A stretch of DNA of 64,000 bases from JACKHO01 sp041398745 (GTDB lineage Bacteria > Planctomycetota > Planctomycetia > Planctomycetales > Planctomycetaceae). The DNA is taken from NCBI GenBank assembly GCA_041398745.1, contig JAWKUB010000008.1:186001-250000 (forward strand). The letters are read 5' to 3'. The position numbers and the translations under genes are program-made. The stretch's first letter is position 1; every line of letters starts with the position of its first letter. Below, in pieces: positions 26,104-35,597 of the stretch. The notes beneath the pieces were generated by a model, which had not been told where the DNA came from, ran no database searches, and saw only the letters and a program-made list of their open reading frames with translations.

Positions 26104-27972
26104 CTACATTCCTCCGCCACCCAAATAGGGGGCTCCTCCTCCCATACCGCCGCCACCATATATCGGAGCGTTGCTTCGATATCCTTCGTAGCCGCCCGGT
26201 GAATTCTCGCCAGGTTCGCGGGTCACTTCCGGCATGTCAGATCGGGAGCTGAATTCGGTGAGTTGGTCGAGCAGGCTCATGACTTGCCGGTGAACTTTCT
26301 GGTTGGCCGAAACGACCACTCCGCCGGGAATGACCATGACACGTCCGTTTCCGCCCGCTTCCTCCCAGTGGTCTTCGCCTGTCACGCCGAGGATGAGGTC
26401 GGCCACATCTTCGGCCGGGTAGTTGTGTCCCAAGTGCCGCACTTCGTAAACGACGGTTTCAAGAGTGACCTCCGCTTCCTCAATCGTCGTGATTACGAGT
26501 ACGCCGTTCTTGATGATGTATGCCAGGTCGAGTGGCTCGAGGATGCGGCCGAGATTCTCCCGCATGGTGAGTCCTTTGAACTGCCCGATTGCAAGCTCTT
26601 GATCAATTGAGACTCCATACTCATTAAGCGCGACCTCATCGAGCGTTACGGGAATTTCATCATTGATGTAAGCCTGGAATTCGCCGAGCGGTAGAATTGG
26701 GGGCTTGCTGCTGAAGTCGACGACCTCGTCGAGTTTTGCTTCAATCTTCTGTCGCGAGGGGGACAGTTTGACGTACGACTTGGGCCCCAAATTCTCGACG
26801 CCGTTGCCGTGGACTGTTTGCCCACCGCTCAATTCGAGTGTGAGTGTTTCCCCGACAGGGGGAGTTGGTCCTGCATCTGAGCCAGGGTTGGTCGAAAATA
26901 CGCCGTTTCCATTTGCATCTACAAAGCCGAAGGCTCCGTCAGGGAGGGGCTGAGCCGGAAGTACCGTTTCAGCGCCTGTGTCCTCGCTCGCCTGAGTGGT
27001 TGTGTCGATGCCACCTGTATCTGTTCGCCCTCCGGGCTGTTCGGTTCCGGAGGCGAGTGCCCATGTACCCAGTATTCCTGTGCCGAGGCACGCAATTGCC
27101 GTCAGGGTGACGACCATGGTTGATTTTGCAGCGGTCATAGCAGCCAGATCCTTTCCCGCAAGATGTGCGGCACTCGCGCTGCACCCTTGCAATGGTTGTT
27201 GAGAAACCCAGGCCAAAGCGGCGTCGACGGTACCATCGAGTAATGGAGTCGCTGCTGCTTCGGCAACTTGTTGAGACATCTGGAATGCCAGGGCCAACAG
27301 CCCCACTCCCACACCGCGGCGAATGAGACGTTGCCGGAGTTGTTCTCGTCCACGTCGGAGGCGACTTTCGACCGCGTCGATCGAAATTCCCAAACGTTCT
27401 GCAACTTCACGACCAGTAAGACCTTCGAGGTAGTGCAGCACAACGGGTTCCCGAAACTTTTCCGGTAACCTGGACACTTCTTCGTCCAGCGTTTGTTGCT
27501 GCCAGGCATCCTCGACATCTTTCAGCACGGGATCCGACATGGCAGGGTCATGGTTAGAAACAGAGCGCGGTTGACGCTGCAAATCGGCCAGTGCGCGAAG
27601 GCCAATTCTGCGTGCCGTGCCGTGCAGCCAACTGGCGAGTGACTCGGGGTTTCGAATGGTCCGGGCCTGTTCCGCGAAAACGAGGAACGTCGCCTGATAC
27701 ACATCTTCCGCTCGAGTGCGGTCACCAACTTGCCGCAGGGCTACGGCCATCACAAGGTTGTGATGCCGTCGTACCAACGTGGAGAACGCGTCGCGGTCAC
27801 GTTGCCTGAGGAAACGGTTCAGCAGCACCGCATCTGTCTCTTCGGGAGCGGAAGTCTTTGAAGATTCCGCTGTCGCTGAAACAGGAACGGACTGAGTCAT
27901 CGGTTCCAGGCTTTCGTCAACGAGATGTTGCATTCCACCAGAGTAGTGAATTCCGCCGTCGATTTCGGTCAT
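26104..27972 (-). CDS. ECF sigma factor fused to a membrane anchor and secretin-like tail
   Basis: A 622-residue protein. The sigma part has region 2 at about 60-125 (AEDVYQATFLVFAEQ) and a region 4 helix-turn-helix at about 165-215 (GLTGREVAERLGISIDAVES). A single membrane helix follows (about 285-308), then a low-complexity linker and a domain rich in short strands (about 400-580) with LTMRENLGRILEPLDLAYI and TTIEEAEVTLETVVYEV segments that recall secretin N-domain/STN folds. The end is glycine-rich. The topology puts the sigma part in the cytoplasm and the tail outside. No separate anti-sigma gene adjoins it. ECF factors with large C-terminal extensions are known in planctomycetes. Confidence 0.85.
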   Translation of the reverse strand: MTEIDGGIHYSGGMQHLVDESLEPMTQSVPVSATAESSKTSAPEETDAVLLNRFLRQRDRDAFSTLVRRHHNLVMAVALRQVGDRTRAEDVYQATFLVFAEQARTIRNPESLASWLHGTARRIGLRALADLQRQPRSVSNHDPAMSDPVLKDVEDAWQQQTLDEEVSRLPEKFREPVVLHYLEGLTGREVAERLGISIDAVESRLRRGREQLRQRLIRRGVGVGLLALAFQMSQQVAEAAATPLLDGTVDAALAWVSQQPLQGCSASAAHLAGKDLAAMTAAKSTMVVTLTAIACLGTGILGTWALASGTEQPGGRTDTGGIDTTTQASEDTGAETVLPAQPLPDGAFGFVDANGNGVFSTNPGSDAGPTPPVGETLTLELSGGQTVHGNGVENLGPKSYVKLSPSRQKIEAKLDEVVDFSSKPPILPLGEFQAYINDEIPVTLDEVALNEYGVSIDQELAIGQFKGLTMRENLGRILEPLDLAYIIKNGVLVITTIEEAEVTLETVVYEVRHLGHNYPAEDVADLILGVTGEDHWEEAGGNGRVMVIPGGVVVSANQKVHRQVMSLLDQLTEFSSRSDMPEVTREPGENSPGGYEGYRSNAPIYGGGGMGGGAPYLGGGGM

Positions 27973-28205
27973 CTTTTTTTAAGAAAAATAGAAATCTTTC
28001 GGAAGGAGTCGCGCCCGGGTAAATCCGTGGCCCACATTGCTTATGCCCGTCAAAGGTTTCCCAGCCGTCACAGGCCATAGGATGGCGAGAAGTCGAAAAT
28101 CCCGAGCTTCCTGCAAATTCTGGGGTTTTTCCTTGCGAAGCACCCCCAAGGTCGATGACACTGAAACTGTCCGTTTACGACAAGGTGACTCCTCCATTGC
28201 GCACC

Positions 28206-29468
28206 ATGCGAACGAAATTCCTCGTCCTCCTTTTGATACTCGTCAGCCCGTTAACGGGCCAGGCTGATGTCATTCGCCTCTCGCAGGGGGGCGAGTTTCG
28301 GGGTGAGTTTGCCAAAGCCACACAACTGGACGAGTCGGCTCCGGCCACGCTGGAAACACTCGATGGCATTCGCATTACGGTAGCCCGCGAAGACGTCGCC
28401 TTCTCAAAGGCCCGCTCGCGAGTTGTTGAGGAGTACTATTCAAAGGTTCGCGACGCAGATGGTTCCGTTGAGAGTTGCTGGTTGCTGGCCGACTGGTGCC
28501 GTACTCACAATCTCGGCGATGAGCGTGCGGAACAACTCCGGCAAATTCTGGCACTTGAGCCCGACCACGAAGAAGCCCGTCGCATTCTGGGCTACCGCAA
28601 GTACAACGGCAAATGGATGACCCGCGATGAGTTCATGGCGTCGCAGGGGTATGTCCAGCACAAAGGGAAATGGATTACCCCACAGGAACGGGATCTCCGT
28701 GAGAAGACGGAAGCTCAACGCGAGGCCGAGTCGGTCTGGTACCCAAAGGTGCGATTGTGGGTGGGATGGCTCGCCAACATCGACGTTCGCAAGCAGCAGG
28801 CGGCCTTGGCCGAGTTCCAGCAACTCAAAGACCCCACCGCCCTGGCTGCCTTACGCAACTCGATGGAAAACCATCGAGACGCCCGAATCAGAAAACTGTA
28901 CGTCAATGTTCTCGCCAACTTGCCTGATGAAGCCGGTGCCTTTGGTCTCATCGAGCGTTGCCTCTTCGATGCCGATACGGAAATCCGTTACCTCGCCCGA
29001 AACGTCTTGAAGCCCTCCCACTTTGAAGCAGCCCTGCCGCTGCTCGTAAAGGCCCTCCGTTCCGATGAGAATGTCGTTGTTCGCCGTGCTGCGGTGCTGC
29101 TGGGTGATGCCAATAACAAACAGGCCATCCCAGCCCTCATTGAAGCCCTGGTCACGACTCACATTGTGCAGACACAAGTCCCCGTCAATAACGGCGTGTC
29201 ATTTGGCCAGTCGGGGAACGGAAACGTCAGCGTACTTGGCCCAGGTCAAGGAACGCTCCCGCCCGATGTCGCTCTGGCTGCCCGCACCGGGAACCTGCCT
29301 TACGGCGCCAACGTGCAGCGTCAGGGCTTCCAGCGGTATCAAGCGGTCAACGTGCGGGTGGATGTCACCAACATCGAAGTCCTGGACGCCCTCGAAAAGC
29401 TCACCGGCAAAAACCTCGGCTTCCGCGAACGCGACTGGCAACTCTGGTGGGCACTGCAGAGTGCTTAA
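28206..29468 (+). CDS. Secreted HEAT-repeat protein
   Basis: A 420-residue exported protein. The start at 28206 (MRTKFLVLLLILVSPLTG) gives a signal peptide; a start 17 codons earlier is possible but would blur it. After a beta-type domain (VIRLSQGGEFRGEF) come helical repeats of HEAT/armadillo type (about 170-320, EIRYLARNVLKPSHFEAALP) that usually bind partner proteins. The C-terminal part is Gly/Asn-rich. Divergent from the sigma factor gene with 230 bp between starts. Function unknown, but similar proteins are widespread in planctomycetes. Confidence 0.82.
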   Translation: MRTKFLVLLLILVSPLTGQADVIRLSQGGEFRGEFAKATQLDESAPATLETLDGIRITVAREDVAFSKARSRVVEEYYSKVRDADGSVESCWLLADWCRTHNLGDERAEQLRQILALEPDHEEARRILGYRKYNGKWMTRDEFMASQGYVQHKGKWITPQERDLREKTEAQREAESVWYPKVRLWVGWLANIDVRKQQAALAEFQQLKDPTALAALRNSMENHRDARIRKLYVNVLANLPDEAGAFGLIERCLFDADTEIRYLARNVLKPSHFEAALPLLVKALRSDENVVVRRAAVLLGDANNKQAIPALIEALVTTHIVQTQVPVNNGVSFGQSGNGNVSVLGPGQGTLPPDVALAARTGNLPYGANVQRQGFQRYQAVNVRVDVTNIEVLDALEKLTGKNLGFRERDWQLWWALQSA

Positions 29469-29728
29469 TGGGCGGTTGAATGCCAACCGGGACGGGGGAT
29501 TCTCTCTACGCTTTGGCATTGCGGAATGACTGAGCGCAAGGATGTGATGTCGCTACTTCTCCATCCGCCTCTAGAGTAATCACGTCACCTGGTGCCTGAC
29601 ATTCGGCACACTGTCGTGCTTTTCTCGTACTTGCCACTAACATGGTACCCGTCGGCATGGGGAATCCAACTCGAACTTCTCAATTCGAATGGCAGGGGAA
29701 AAGTCGCCAATTCAAATAAGGAGAGACG

Positions 29729-30076
29729 ATGCGAACGTACAAGTGTCGGTGCGGAAAGGTCTACCGATTGTGGGACTGGGTTGCGAAACTCGCCGCGGGC
29801 AAGAATCGAAAATGCCGCGAGTGCGGTGTGGACTACGTTGTTCCCAGCCTCGAACAAATGCAACAGGAAGATGTCCCAACGACGACTTACCTGGCGTCAA
29901 TTGGTCGGTTAATGGTGTTGGTGGGCGGAATCATGGCGTTAACCAACCTGTTCATGGAGTTCTCAAAAGAGACCAAACTGGTTAAATGGAACTTCATTAT
30001 TATTGGCGCGGGACTGGTGACTACGAGTCAAATGAAATCAGATTCAACCAGCACTCCAGACGACAAGAGCGGCTGA
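29729..30076 (+). CDS. Small zinc-ribbon membrane protein
   Basis: A 115-residue protein with an AGGAGAG box seven bases before its ATG. Residues 6-8 (CRC) and 29-32 (CREC) form a rubredoxin-type zinc ribbon, and two hydrophobic stretches (about 60-75 and 88-100) make a membrane anchor. Similar zinc-ribbon membrane proteins are frequent in planctomycetes, with no known role. The 250-bp gap downstream (to 30328) shows only a hairpin-like part around 30260-30300 and no convincing gene. Confidence 0.7.
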   Translation: MRTYKCRCGKVYRLWDWVAKLAAGKNRKCRECGVDYVVPSLEQMQQEDVPTTTYLASIGRLMVLVGGIMALTNLFMEFSKETKLVKWNFIIIGAGLVTTSQMKSDSTSTPDDKSG

Positions 30077-30328
30077 GCGTGTTTTCTTGCGTCGATTCTG
30101 ACGCCGTACAACGCGAAACCGTGTGGAATTGAAGTGGTGGGGTTTGCCCCAGTTTCGGCGGCGCTATTGTGCGGCAGAATATGCTGGTTTAGCGCTACGA
30201 GCAAGACTTCCTGAAGGCTCAGCCCTTCGTGCTCTTCACTCCAGTGGATGCCACCATGAAAGCAAGAAGCGAGCACCTTGGGAAGGTACTCGCTGCTGAC
30301 CCGGGAAAGGGTAGAGGGGGCGTTGAGT

Positions 30329-31231
30329 TTAAAATCGAATGCAGTTGCGTCCGGCACTCTTGGCTTCGTAGAGCTTTTGATCGGCTTCGTCCATGAGTTC
30401 TCTGGTGGAACAGAGGGACCTTCCTGAAGCATGGCTCAGGCCAATGCTGACAGTGAGGGAAACTGGACCTTTAGAAGTTTCGAAGGGCTTCGAAGCCACC
30501 AGTTCGCGAATGGAGTTGGCGACGTCCTGCAACTGCTGCTGCGTAACTTCTACGGCGACCAATGCGAATTCTTCACCACCAATGCGAGCCAGGATTTCAT
30601 CACCACGGACGCGCACCTTCATGCGGCGGCACATGCCGGACAGAAGTTGATCGCCGACCAGGTGACCATGCTTGTCGTTGACGTCTTTGAAGTGGTCGAT
30701 GTCCATCAGGAGCAGACCCAGTGACCGGCCATGGCGGCTGGAGCGAAGTACCTCACGCTGGAATGCATCTTCGAAATAGCGACGATTGTATGTTTGCGTC
30801 AGGGCGTCAACGGTCATCATTTGGAAGACCGCCTCATGGTACATGGCTTCAACGTCGTTCGCCGAAAGGTACTTGAAAATGTGAAAGCCAACCCGAATTT
30901 GATCGCCCGGCTTCAGAACACGTTCCTCGATGAGTTGATCGTTAACGAACGTGCCATTCATGCTGCCCAAATCGCGGATAACATGGTGACCGTTTCGAAA
31001 TTGAATGACGCAGTGTTCGCGGGAGGCAAACTCGTCGGACATTTCATGTTCACACGTTTGACCGCGCCCGAAGCGGATCATGGGCCGGTCCAGTGCAATT
31101 AGACTTCCACTCACCCCCGCGGGATAGATACGAACGAGACTTGCCCCTTCCGGACGCGCGGGCGATTCCAAGCTGTTCGCTTCCGGAACTTCCGTTTTTG
31201 GCAGCTTAAATAATGGTGTTGTAGAATGCAT
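30329..31231 (-). CDS. FHA-GGDEF diguanylate cyclase
   Basis: A 300-residue cytoplasmic signalling protein. An N-terminal FHA domain (about 30-120, IRFGRGQTCEHEMSD, SREHC, LGSMNGTFVND) binds phosphothreonine, so output is probably set by a Ser/Thr kinase. A GGDEF domain follows (about 140-300): DALTQTYNRRYFE, the active site GGEEF, and DEADQKLYEAKSAGRN. It should make cyclic di-GMP. The product-inhibition site normally RxxD reads RGDE here, so feedback control may be weak or absent. The start at 31231 is chosen over one 23 codons upstream because it fits the FHA family better. The HD-GYP gene at 58215 could degrade the product. Confidence 0.9.
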   Translation of the reverse strand: MHSTTPLFKLPKTEVPEANSLESPARPEGASLVRIYPAGVSGSLIALDRPMIRFGRGQTCEHEMSDEFASREHCVIQFRNGHHVIRDLGSMNGTFVNDQLIEERVLKPGDQIRVGFHIFKYLSANDVEAMYHEAVFQMMTVDALTQTYNRRYFEDAFQREVLRSSRHGRSLGLLLMDIDHFKDVNDKHGHLVGDQLLSGMCRRMKVRVRGDEILARIGGEEFALVAVEVTQQQLQDVANSIRELVASKPFETSKGPVSLTVSIGLSHASGRSLCSTRELMDEADQKLYEAKSAGRNCIRF

Positions 31232-31367
31232 GGCTGTCCGCGATGTTGGCCCAAGTAGTCGATCTCTGCACATGAACCGTAGGTCGCATTTCTGCGACAC
31301 GTGGCATTGCGGAAACGCCTTAACGCCATTCCACGAACTGTCAGTGCGGTCGACACGGTCATGCCGA

Positions 31368-32318
31368 TTATGCGTGGAGCACAGCCTTCATTTTGCGTAG
31401 TCCGGTCTTCGCGACCTCCAAAGCATCCTGTTCCCAGTAGCCCCGATTGAACAGTTCCAACGATGCAGCGCCCGAAAACCCGATGCGGTCGAGCGTTTCG
31501 TGGATTTCCTTCCAGGGGGCAACTCCGTCGCCGGGGTAAACGCGGTCGGAGTCGTTTTGCTTTTCGCGTTCTGGCTCGGCCGGATAGTCGTTAAAGTGAA
31601 AACAGTGGATGGCCGGACCAGCGACGACATTGAGTCCGAGAATTGAAGATCCACCGCGAAAAACATGGTAGATGTCGGGAAGCACACAAGCTTTTGCGTG
31701 GCCACTTTCTACAGCGACGAAGACTGCTTCGCCCAATCGTGAGAGGTTCTTGGAAGGTCCCCAGACTTCCACCTGCGGTGTGACGCCTGTTTCGTCACCA
31801 ACTTTCAAGATCGCGGCATACCGTTCGGCGATGGTAAACAGGTCGAGCTTGGGAGCATCACCTCCGTTAGCACCCGCTGGTGGTGCGGCAATATGCGTAC
31901 CGCCAATGGAACTCACGAGGTCCATGTCGCGCTTCAAATTCTCAATACCAGCCTTCCGCTTTTCTTCATCATCGACGATCCAGTTGGCAAATCCGATTGC
32001 GCTTTCGACGCGCAGGCCCAGGTCGGCGATTTTCTTCTTCAAGTCAGAGAGCGAACCACCGGCATTCCGATAGGCTTCAATGTCGCGAATCCACGGTTCG
32101 ATGCCGTTATATCCCGCTGTCGCGGCGATCTCGACGAACTGATCGATAGGAAGCTTCTGCCCCATAATGGTGCTGGCGTTTAAGCAGTACCGCACGCGCT
32201 CTGCCAGCGGCTTGGTTGGGCTATTGGGCTCAGCGGCCACAACCGGTTGTCCCGTTAGACAGGCAGCTGCAGCGGCAACGCCACCTGTTGCAAGTAATTC
32301 GCGGCGGGTCAGTGTCAT
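31368..32318 (-). CDS. Tat-exported sugar isomerase/epimerase-like TIM barrel
   Basis: A 316-residue protein of the AP endonuclease 2/xylose isomerase-like TIM barrel superfamily. The start at 32318 exposes a twin-arginine signal (LTRRELLATGG then a hydrophobic stretch ending VVAAEP). Barrel motifs seen include AGYNGIEPWI, QVEVWGPSKN and a FHFNDYPAE segment with metal-binding His and Asp. The substrate is unknown; exported members are typical of planctomycetes. Related TIM barrels lie at 35895 and 47380, so the window has three. Confidence 0.88.
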   Translation of the reverse strand: MTLTRRELLATGGVAAAAACLTGQPVVAAEPNSPTKPLAERVRYCLNASTIMGQKLPIDQFVEIAATAGYNGIEPWIRDIEAYRNAGGSLSDLKKKIADLGLRVESAIGFANWIVDDEEKRKAGIENLKRDMDLVSSIGGTHIAAPPAGANGGDAPKLDLFTIAERYAAILKVGDETGVTPQVEVWGPSKNLSRLGEAVFVAVESGHAKACVLPDIYHVFRGGSSILGLNVVAGPAIHCFHFNDYPAEPEREKQNDSDRVYPGDGVAPWKEIHETLDRIGFSGAASLELFNRGYWEQDALEVAKTGLRKMKAVLHA

Positions 32319-32376
32319 TGGTGTATATCCTCGCAAATGTTGCGTTTGTCTTTTCAGAGTTTTCTGCAGAAATCAG

Positions 32377-33360
32377 TTAGCTTACCGGCACTTGTTCGTA
32401 CACATGCGCTGACTCGACCATGATGAAACCCGCGTTCTGAATGGCCTTGCCTGCCATGGGTTGATCATCCGGGACGTGGATTTCGGCCAAGGTGATGCTC
32501 ATTTCCGAACGCAGTCGCCGCAACGACTCAATGAGCAGCGTCGTACCGTATCCCTGTCCTCGATACTGCTCGGCGACCTGCATGTCGAGCAGGCCAATGC
32601 CTCGCTCGTTCCAGCTACGCATGTAGTGGTCGAGGCCAATGACCGTGACCGCAGCCACAGCCTGGCCCGTTTTTCTCAGCGTCAACCGGAACCGCATGGA
32701 CTCGATGTTGCCGTAACGACAAAACCATGCGTACGTCACCGGGACAGTATGTTCTGTAATTTGAATTTCCGTCTGACGGCGTAGACCAATGAGCCGAAAA
32801 TTCGTGGGATCGCGATTCGTTGTCAGGTCTCGCTGCATGACTTTTACAGTACCGCTGACCTGATAGCCCAAATGTTGAAGGAATGGCGCCATGTTCCCGT
32901 CAGACTCGAGAATACCTGAGGGTCGCGCACCACCGTGAATCCCAAGGTAGAAGGGATCGCGGTGTCGTGATTGACCAATCTGAATGTGTGTAGCCCCTTT
33001 GTCACGCAAGTACTGCTCCGCACGGCGGACCAGTTCTGTCCCAATACCCTGACGACGAAAACTGGGATGCACGACAACCACGCAAATGGTGCCGAGTGTG
33101 TAATCGAGGCTGCTCAAGTCCTCGCGAAACCCGAATCCCGCATGTGCGAAGCCGACGACTTCTCCCTGCTCTTCGGCGATGACAAGCCCTTTAGGATCGA
33201 AGTAGGGCAAGGCAAATATGGCCACTTCGAATGCCATGATGGACGTCGGTTGTGCGGCGGCTCTGCCCAGACCGGAATTCTGCCACAACGTGAATAAACG
33301 AGGTGGGTCACTGTTCCGAAAAGTTCGGTACTCAACCACGTGCGGTTCAGCCTTCAACAC
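32377..33360 (-). CDS. Protein with two GNAT acetyltransferase domains
   Basis: A 327-residue soluble protein made of two GNAT folds in tandem. The N-terminal one (about 10-175) has the acetyl-CoA loop RRQGIGTELV near residue 105; the C-terminal one (about 200-320) has QYRGQGYGTTLL near residue 270. Both keep the R/Q-x-x-G-x-G/A pattern, so either could be active. Substrate unknown. Converging and diverging neighbours are isolated genes, so no operon context. Such duplicated GNAT proteins include N-acyltransferases and antibiotic-modifying enzymes, but nothing here decides between them. Confidence 0.85.
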   Translation of the reverse strand: MLKAEPHVVEYRTFRNSDPPRLFTLWQNSGLGRAAAQPTSIMAFEVAIFALPYFDPKGLVIAEEQGEVVGFAHAGFGFREDLSSLDYTLGTICVVVVHPSFRRQGIGTELVRRAEQYLRDKGATHIQIGQSRHRDPFYLGIHGGARPSGILESDGNMAPFLQHLGYQVSGTVKVMQRDLTTNRDPTNFRLIGLRRQTEIQITEHTVPVTYAWFCRYGNIESMRFRLTLRKTGQAVAAVTVIGLDHYMRSWNERGIGLLDMQVAEQYRGQGYGTTLLIESLRRLRSEMSITLAEIHVPDDQPMAGKAIQNAGFIMVESAHVYEQVPVS

Positions 33361-33583
33361 ATCAAAGAGGCAACGCCAACGTCCGACAGGCCAGCCGGAA
33401 AGGCCGGTCCGCCATGCTACCGCTCACCGTTACACCCCGCAACCGATGACCGGGGGCAAATCGGAGAGAACTTCAGGAGAGTTTCTCGCATTCGCTTCTG
33501 CTGAGTCACGTACCTCGCGAAGCCAGGAGCGCAAAAGTAAACTCCCTCTGTTTCGCTCGTGATAATGTGCCCCGTGTGCCCGG

Positions 33584-34642
33584 ATGACAATGCTGACGCC
33601 TGCTGAACTCGGATTTCGAATGCCCGCCGAATGGGAACCCCAGGAAGCGGTCTGGCTATCGTGGCCACACAAATTGGAAACTTGGCCCGGAGCGTTCGAG
33701 CCCATCCCGCAGGTGTTTGCCCAAATCGCCCGCTACATTTCCTTGTCGGAACTCGTCCGCATCAACGTGGCTGACGAAGAAATGGCCGAGGGCGTTGCCA
33801 ACGAATTGAAACGGGCTGGCGTTGATTTGGATCGAATTCGCTTCCACTTCAATCCCACGAACGATTCCTGGGTTCGTGACCACGGTCCCATTTATGTGGT
33901 GAAAGATGAAGCAGGGCAGCGGGAGCGCGCCCTCACCGACTGGAAGTACAATTCATGGGGCGACAAGTACCCCCCATACGACCTCGACAACCAGGTTCCG
34001 CGACAGATCGCAGAAGAATTCGGCGAACAGCGCTTCGAGGCAGGCATTGTGCTCGAAGGTGGGTCCATTGACGTGAACGGGCAGGGAGCGCTGCTGACGA
34101 CAACATCCTGCCTGCTTAACAAGAATCGCAACCCGCAACTTACTCAGGAAAGTATTGAGACGTATCTTTCCCAGTTTCTGGGAGTGGATGACATTCTGTG
34201 GCTGGGTGACGGAATTGTCGGTGACGACACAGACGGGCACATCGACGACATCACGCGGTTCGTGTCCGTGGACACTATTGCCACCGTCGTGGAGTCAGAT
34301 TCTTCAGACGCGAACTATGCACCACTACAGGAGAATCTGAGGATGCTGCACGAGTTGGCGGAGAGCCGGGGCTACAACGTTGTTGAACTCCCCATGCCTG
34401 GTCCGGTGTACTTTGACGGTGAACGCTTGCCCGCCAGTTACGCCAACTTTCTGATTACCACCGGCCACGTTCTGGTCCCGGTGTATCGTCACCAGAACGA
34501 CGCCCGCGCCCTAGGAATCCTACAGGATCTGTTTCCCGAGCGAGTTGTCGTCGGCATTGACTGCACTCAACTGGTCTGGGGGTTGGGAGCCATTCACTGT
34601 GTCACGCAGCAGCAACCTGCTGCCGCGTTGCCATCGCCGTGA
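33584..34642 (+). CDS. aguA: Agmatine deiminase
   Basis: A 352-residue enzyme of the peptidyl-arginine/agmatine deiminase family that converts agmatine to N-carbamoylputrescine, a step in polyamine synthesis. It has MPAEWEPQEAVWLSWPH at the start, WVRDHGPIYV, the EGGSIDVNG active-site Glu region, DGHIDDITRF with the catalytic His, and the nucleophile Cys339 in GAIHC near the end. Length matches the family. The partner carbamoylputrescine amidohydrolase is not adjacent. It stands alone, with a repeat just past its stop. Confidence 0.94.
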   Translation: MTMLTPAELGFRMPAEWEPQEAVWLSWPHKLETWPGAFEPIPQVFAQIARYISLSELVRINVADEEMAEGVANELKRAGVDLDRIRFHFNPTNDSWVRDHGPIYVVKDEAGQRERALTDWKYNSWGDKYPPYDLDNQVPRQIAEEFGEQRFEAGIVLEGGSIDVNGQGALLTTTSCLLNKNRNPQLTQESIETYLSQFLGVDDILWLGDGIVGDDTDGHIDDITRFVSVDTIATVVESDSSDANYAPLQENLRMLHELAESRGYNVVELPMPGPVYFDGERLPASYANFLITTGHVLVPVYRHQNDARALGILQDLFPERVVVGIDCTQLVWGLGAIHCVTQQQPAAALPSP

Positions 34643-34657
34643 TTCGTCGACTTGCAG

Positions 34658-34690
34658 GTGGTGGCACTGACATTCCTGTCGGTGTTTGCC
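34658..34690. repeat. Interspersed palindrome related to 41830-41919
   Basis: The bases GGTGGCACTGACATTCCTGT form half of a palindromic element also present twice, inverted, at 41830-41919 and in a diverged form at 44814-44838. It lies in the short gap between aguA and folK, where both genes end. Confidence 0.55.
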
Positions 34691-34732
34691 TGAACATATG
34701 AATCATCGTCATTCAGGGTTTGGAAGTGCCGG

Positions 34733-35242
34733 CTAGACTCGGATCAGAATATCGGCGCGTTGCGACAGTACGGATGCGTCACTACCCGCGGCAAGTTCGG
34801 CCAACGTCGCTTGGAGGGTGGGATGCACGAAATTGGGCTCAATTTCTGCCAGAGGAATAATGAGAAACGGTCGATGCGGAATGTCTGGATCGGGCAGCAG
34901 GACCGGTGGCTCGTCGCAAATGACTTCACCTAAAAGGACAAGGTCCAGGTCGATGGTACGTGCCGCATTTACGTTATTGGGGTCCCGTACACGGCCGAGC
35001 TGATCTTCAACCATTCTTAGCTGAGTGCGAAATTCCAGCGGCGAGAGTGCTGTCTCAACCCGGACAGCGGCATTACAGAAGTCGGGCTGGTTTGTGTCGC
35101 CAACCGGTGCTGATTGCCAGACGCTTGAGCAGGCAAGCGGGCCAAACTGTTCCGAGAGCAATTCCACAGCGCGTGGCAAATTCTCCTCTGGAGCGATATT
35201 CGAGCCGAGTGCAATGAACGCGAGGCGCGTTTCAGTTGCCAT
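34733..35242 (-). CDS. folK: 2-amino-4-hydroxy-6-hydroxymethyldihydropteridine pyrophosphokinase
   Basis: A 169-residue HPPK that adds pyrophosphate to the pterin in folate synthesis. Family motifs seen: ALGSNI near the start, FCNAAVRVET, ARTIDLDLVLLG (the metal- and ATP-binding segment) and the PHRPFLIIPLAEI stretch. Its ATG at 35242 overlaps the end of folB by 11 bp, so the two genes are translationally coupled and act in consecutive steps. The downstream dihydropteroate synthase (folP) is not in the window. Confidence 0.95.
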   Translation of the reverse strand: MATETRLAFIALGSNIAPEENLPRAVELLSEQFGPLACSSVWQSAPVGDTNQPDFCNAAVRVETALSPLEFRTQLRMVEDQLGRVRDPNNVNAARTIDLDLVLLGEVICDEPPVLLPDPDIPHRPFLIIPLAEIEPNFVHPTLQATLAELAAGSDASVLSQRADILIRV

Positions 35243-35597
35243 CTTCCCGGCTCCGCTCAATGCTCACGCCCACGGAACGAGCGAACCTCAATGCGCCCGG
35301 CTTGCGGACGTCAATCCAAACGCGTTGGACCTTTTCCCGCCTCAGACACAAGCCCGCAATTTCCTCTGCCATTTTCTCAACGAGCATGAACCCCGACGTC
35401 TCGGCGAGCTGAATGATTTCCTTGCTCAGCGTACGATAGTTGACCGCGTCGTCGATATTGTCGGATAGGGCCGCCGCGCGCGTACATGCTTCAAGGCGGA
35501 CATTGATGACGACATCCTGTCGGTTGACCCGTTCTTCCGGATTGATGCCAAGAATTGCCCGAACGAGCAAATCTTCGATGACAATGTAATCGGGCAT
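35232..35597 (-). CDS. folB: Dihydroneopterin aldolase
   Basis: A 121-residue enzyme that converts 7,8-dihydroneopterin to the hydroxymethyl pterin used by FolK. The start at 35597 gives the family's characteristic beginning (MPDYIVIEDLLVRAILG, then NPEERVNRQDVVIN). The Glu and Lys of the active site are in the SGFMLVEKMAEEIA region and the C-terminal KPGALRFARSVGV is typical. A longer upstream open frame is not family-like. First gene of a folB-folK unit. Confidence 0.93.
   Translation of the reverse strand: MPDYIVIEDLLVRAILGINPEERVNRQDVVINVRLEACTRAAALSDNIDDAVNYRTLSKEIIQLAETSGFMLVEKMAEEIAGLCLRREKVQRVWIDVRKPGALRFARSVGVSIERSREDGN

Noticed and set aside
30028..30432. A 134-codon minus-strand frame overlapping the FHA-GGDEF gene and the gap after it
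   Set aside because: Shares bases with the end of the cyclase gene, has no start context or motif, and is better explained as a chance frame.
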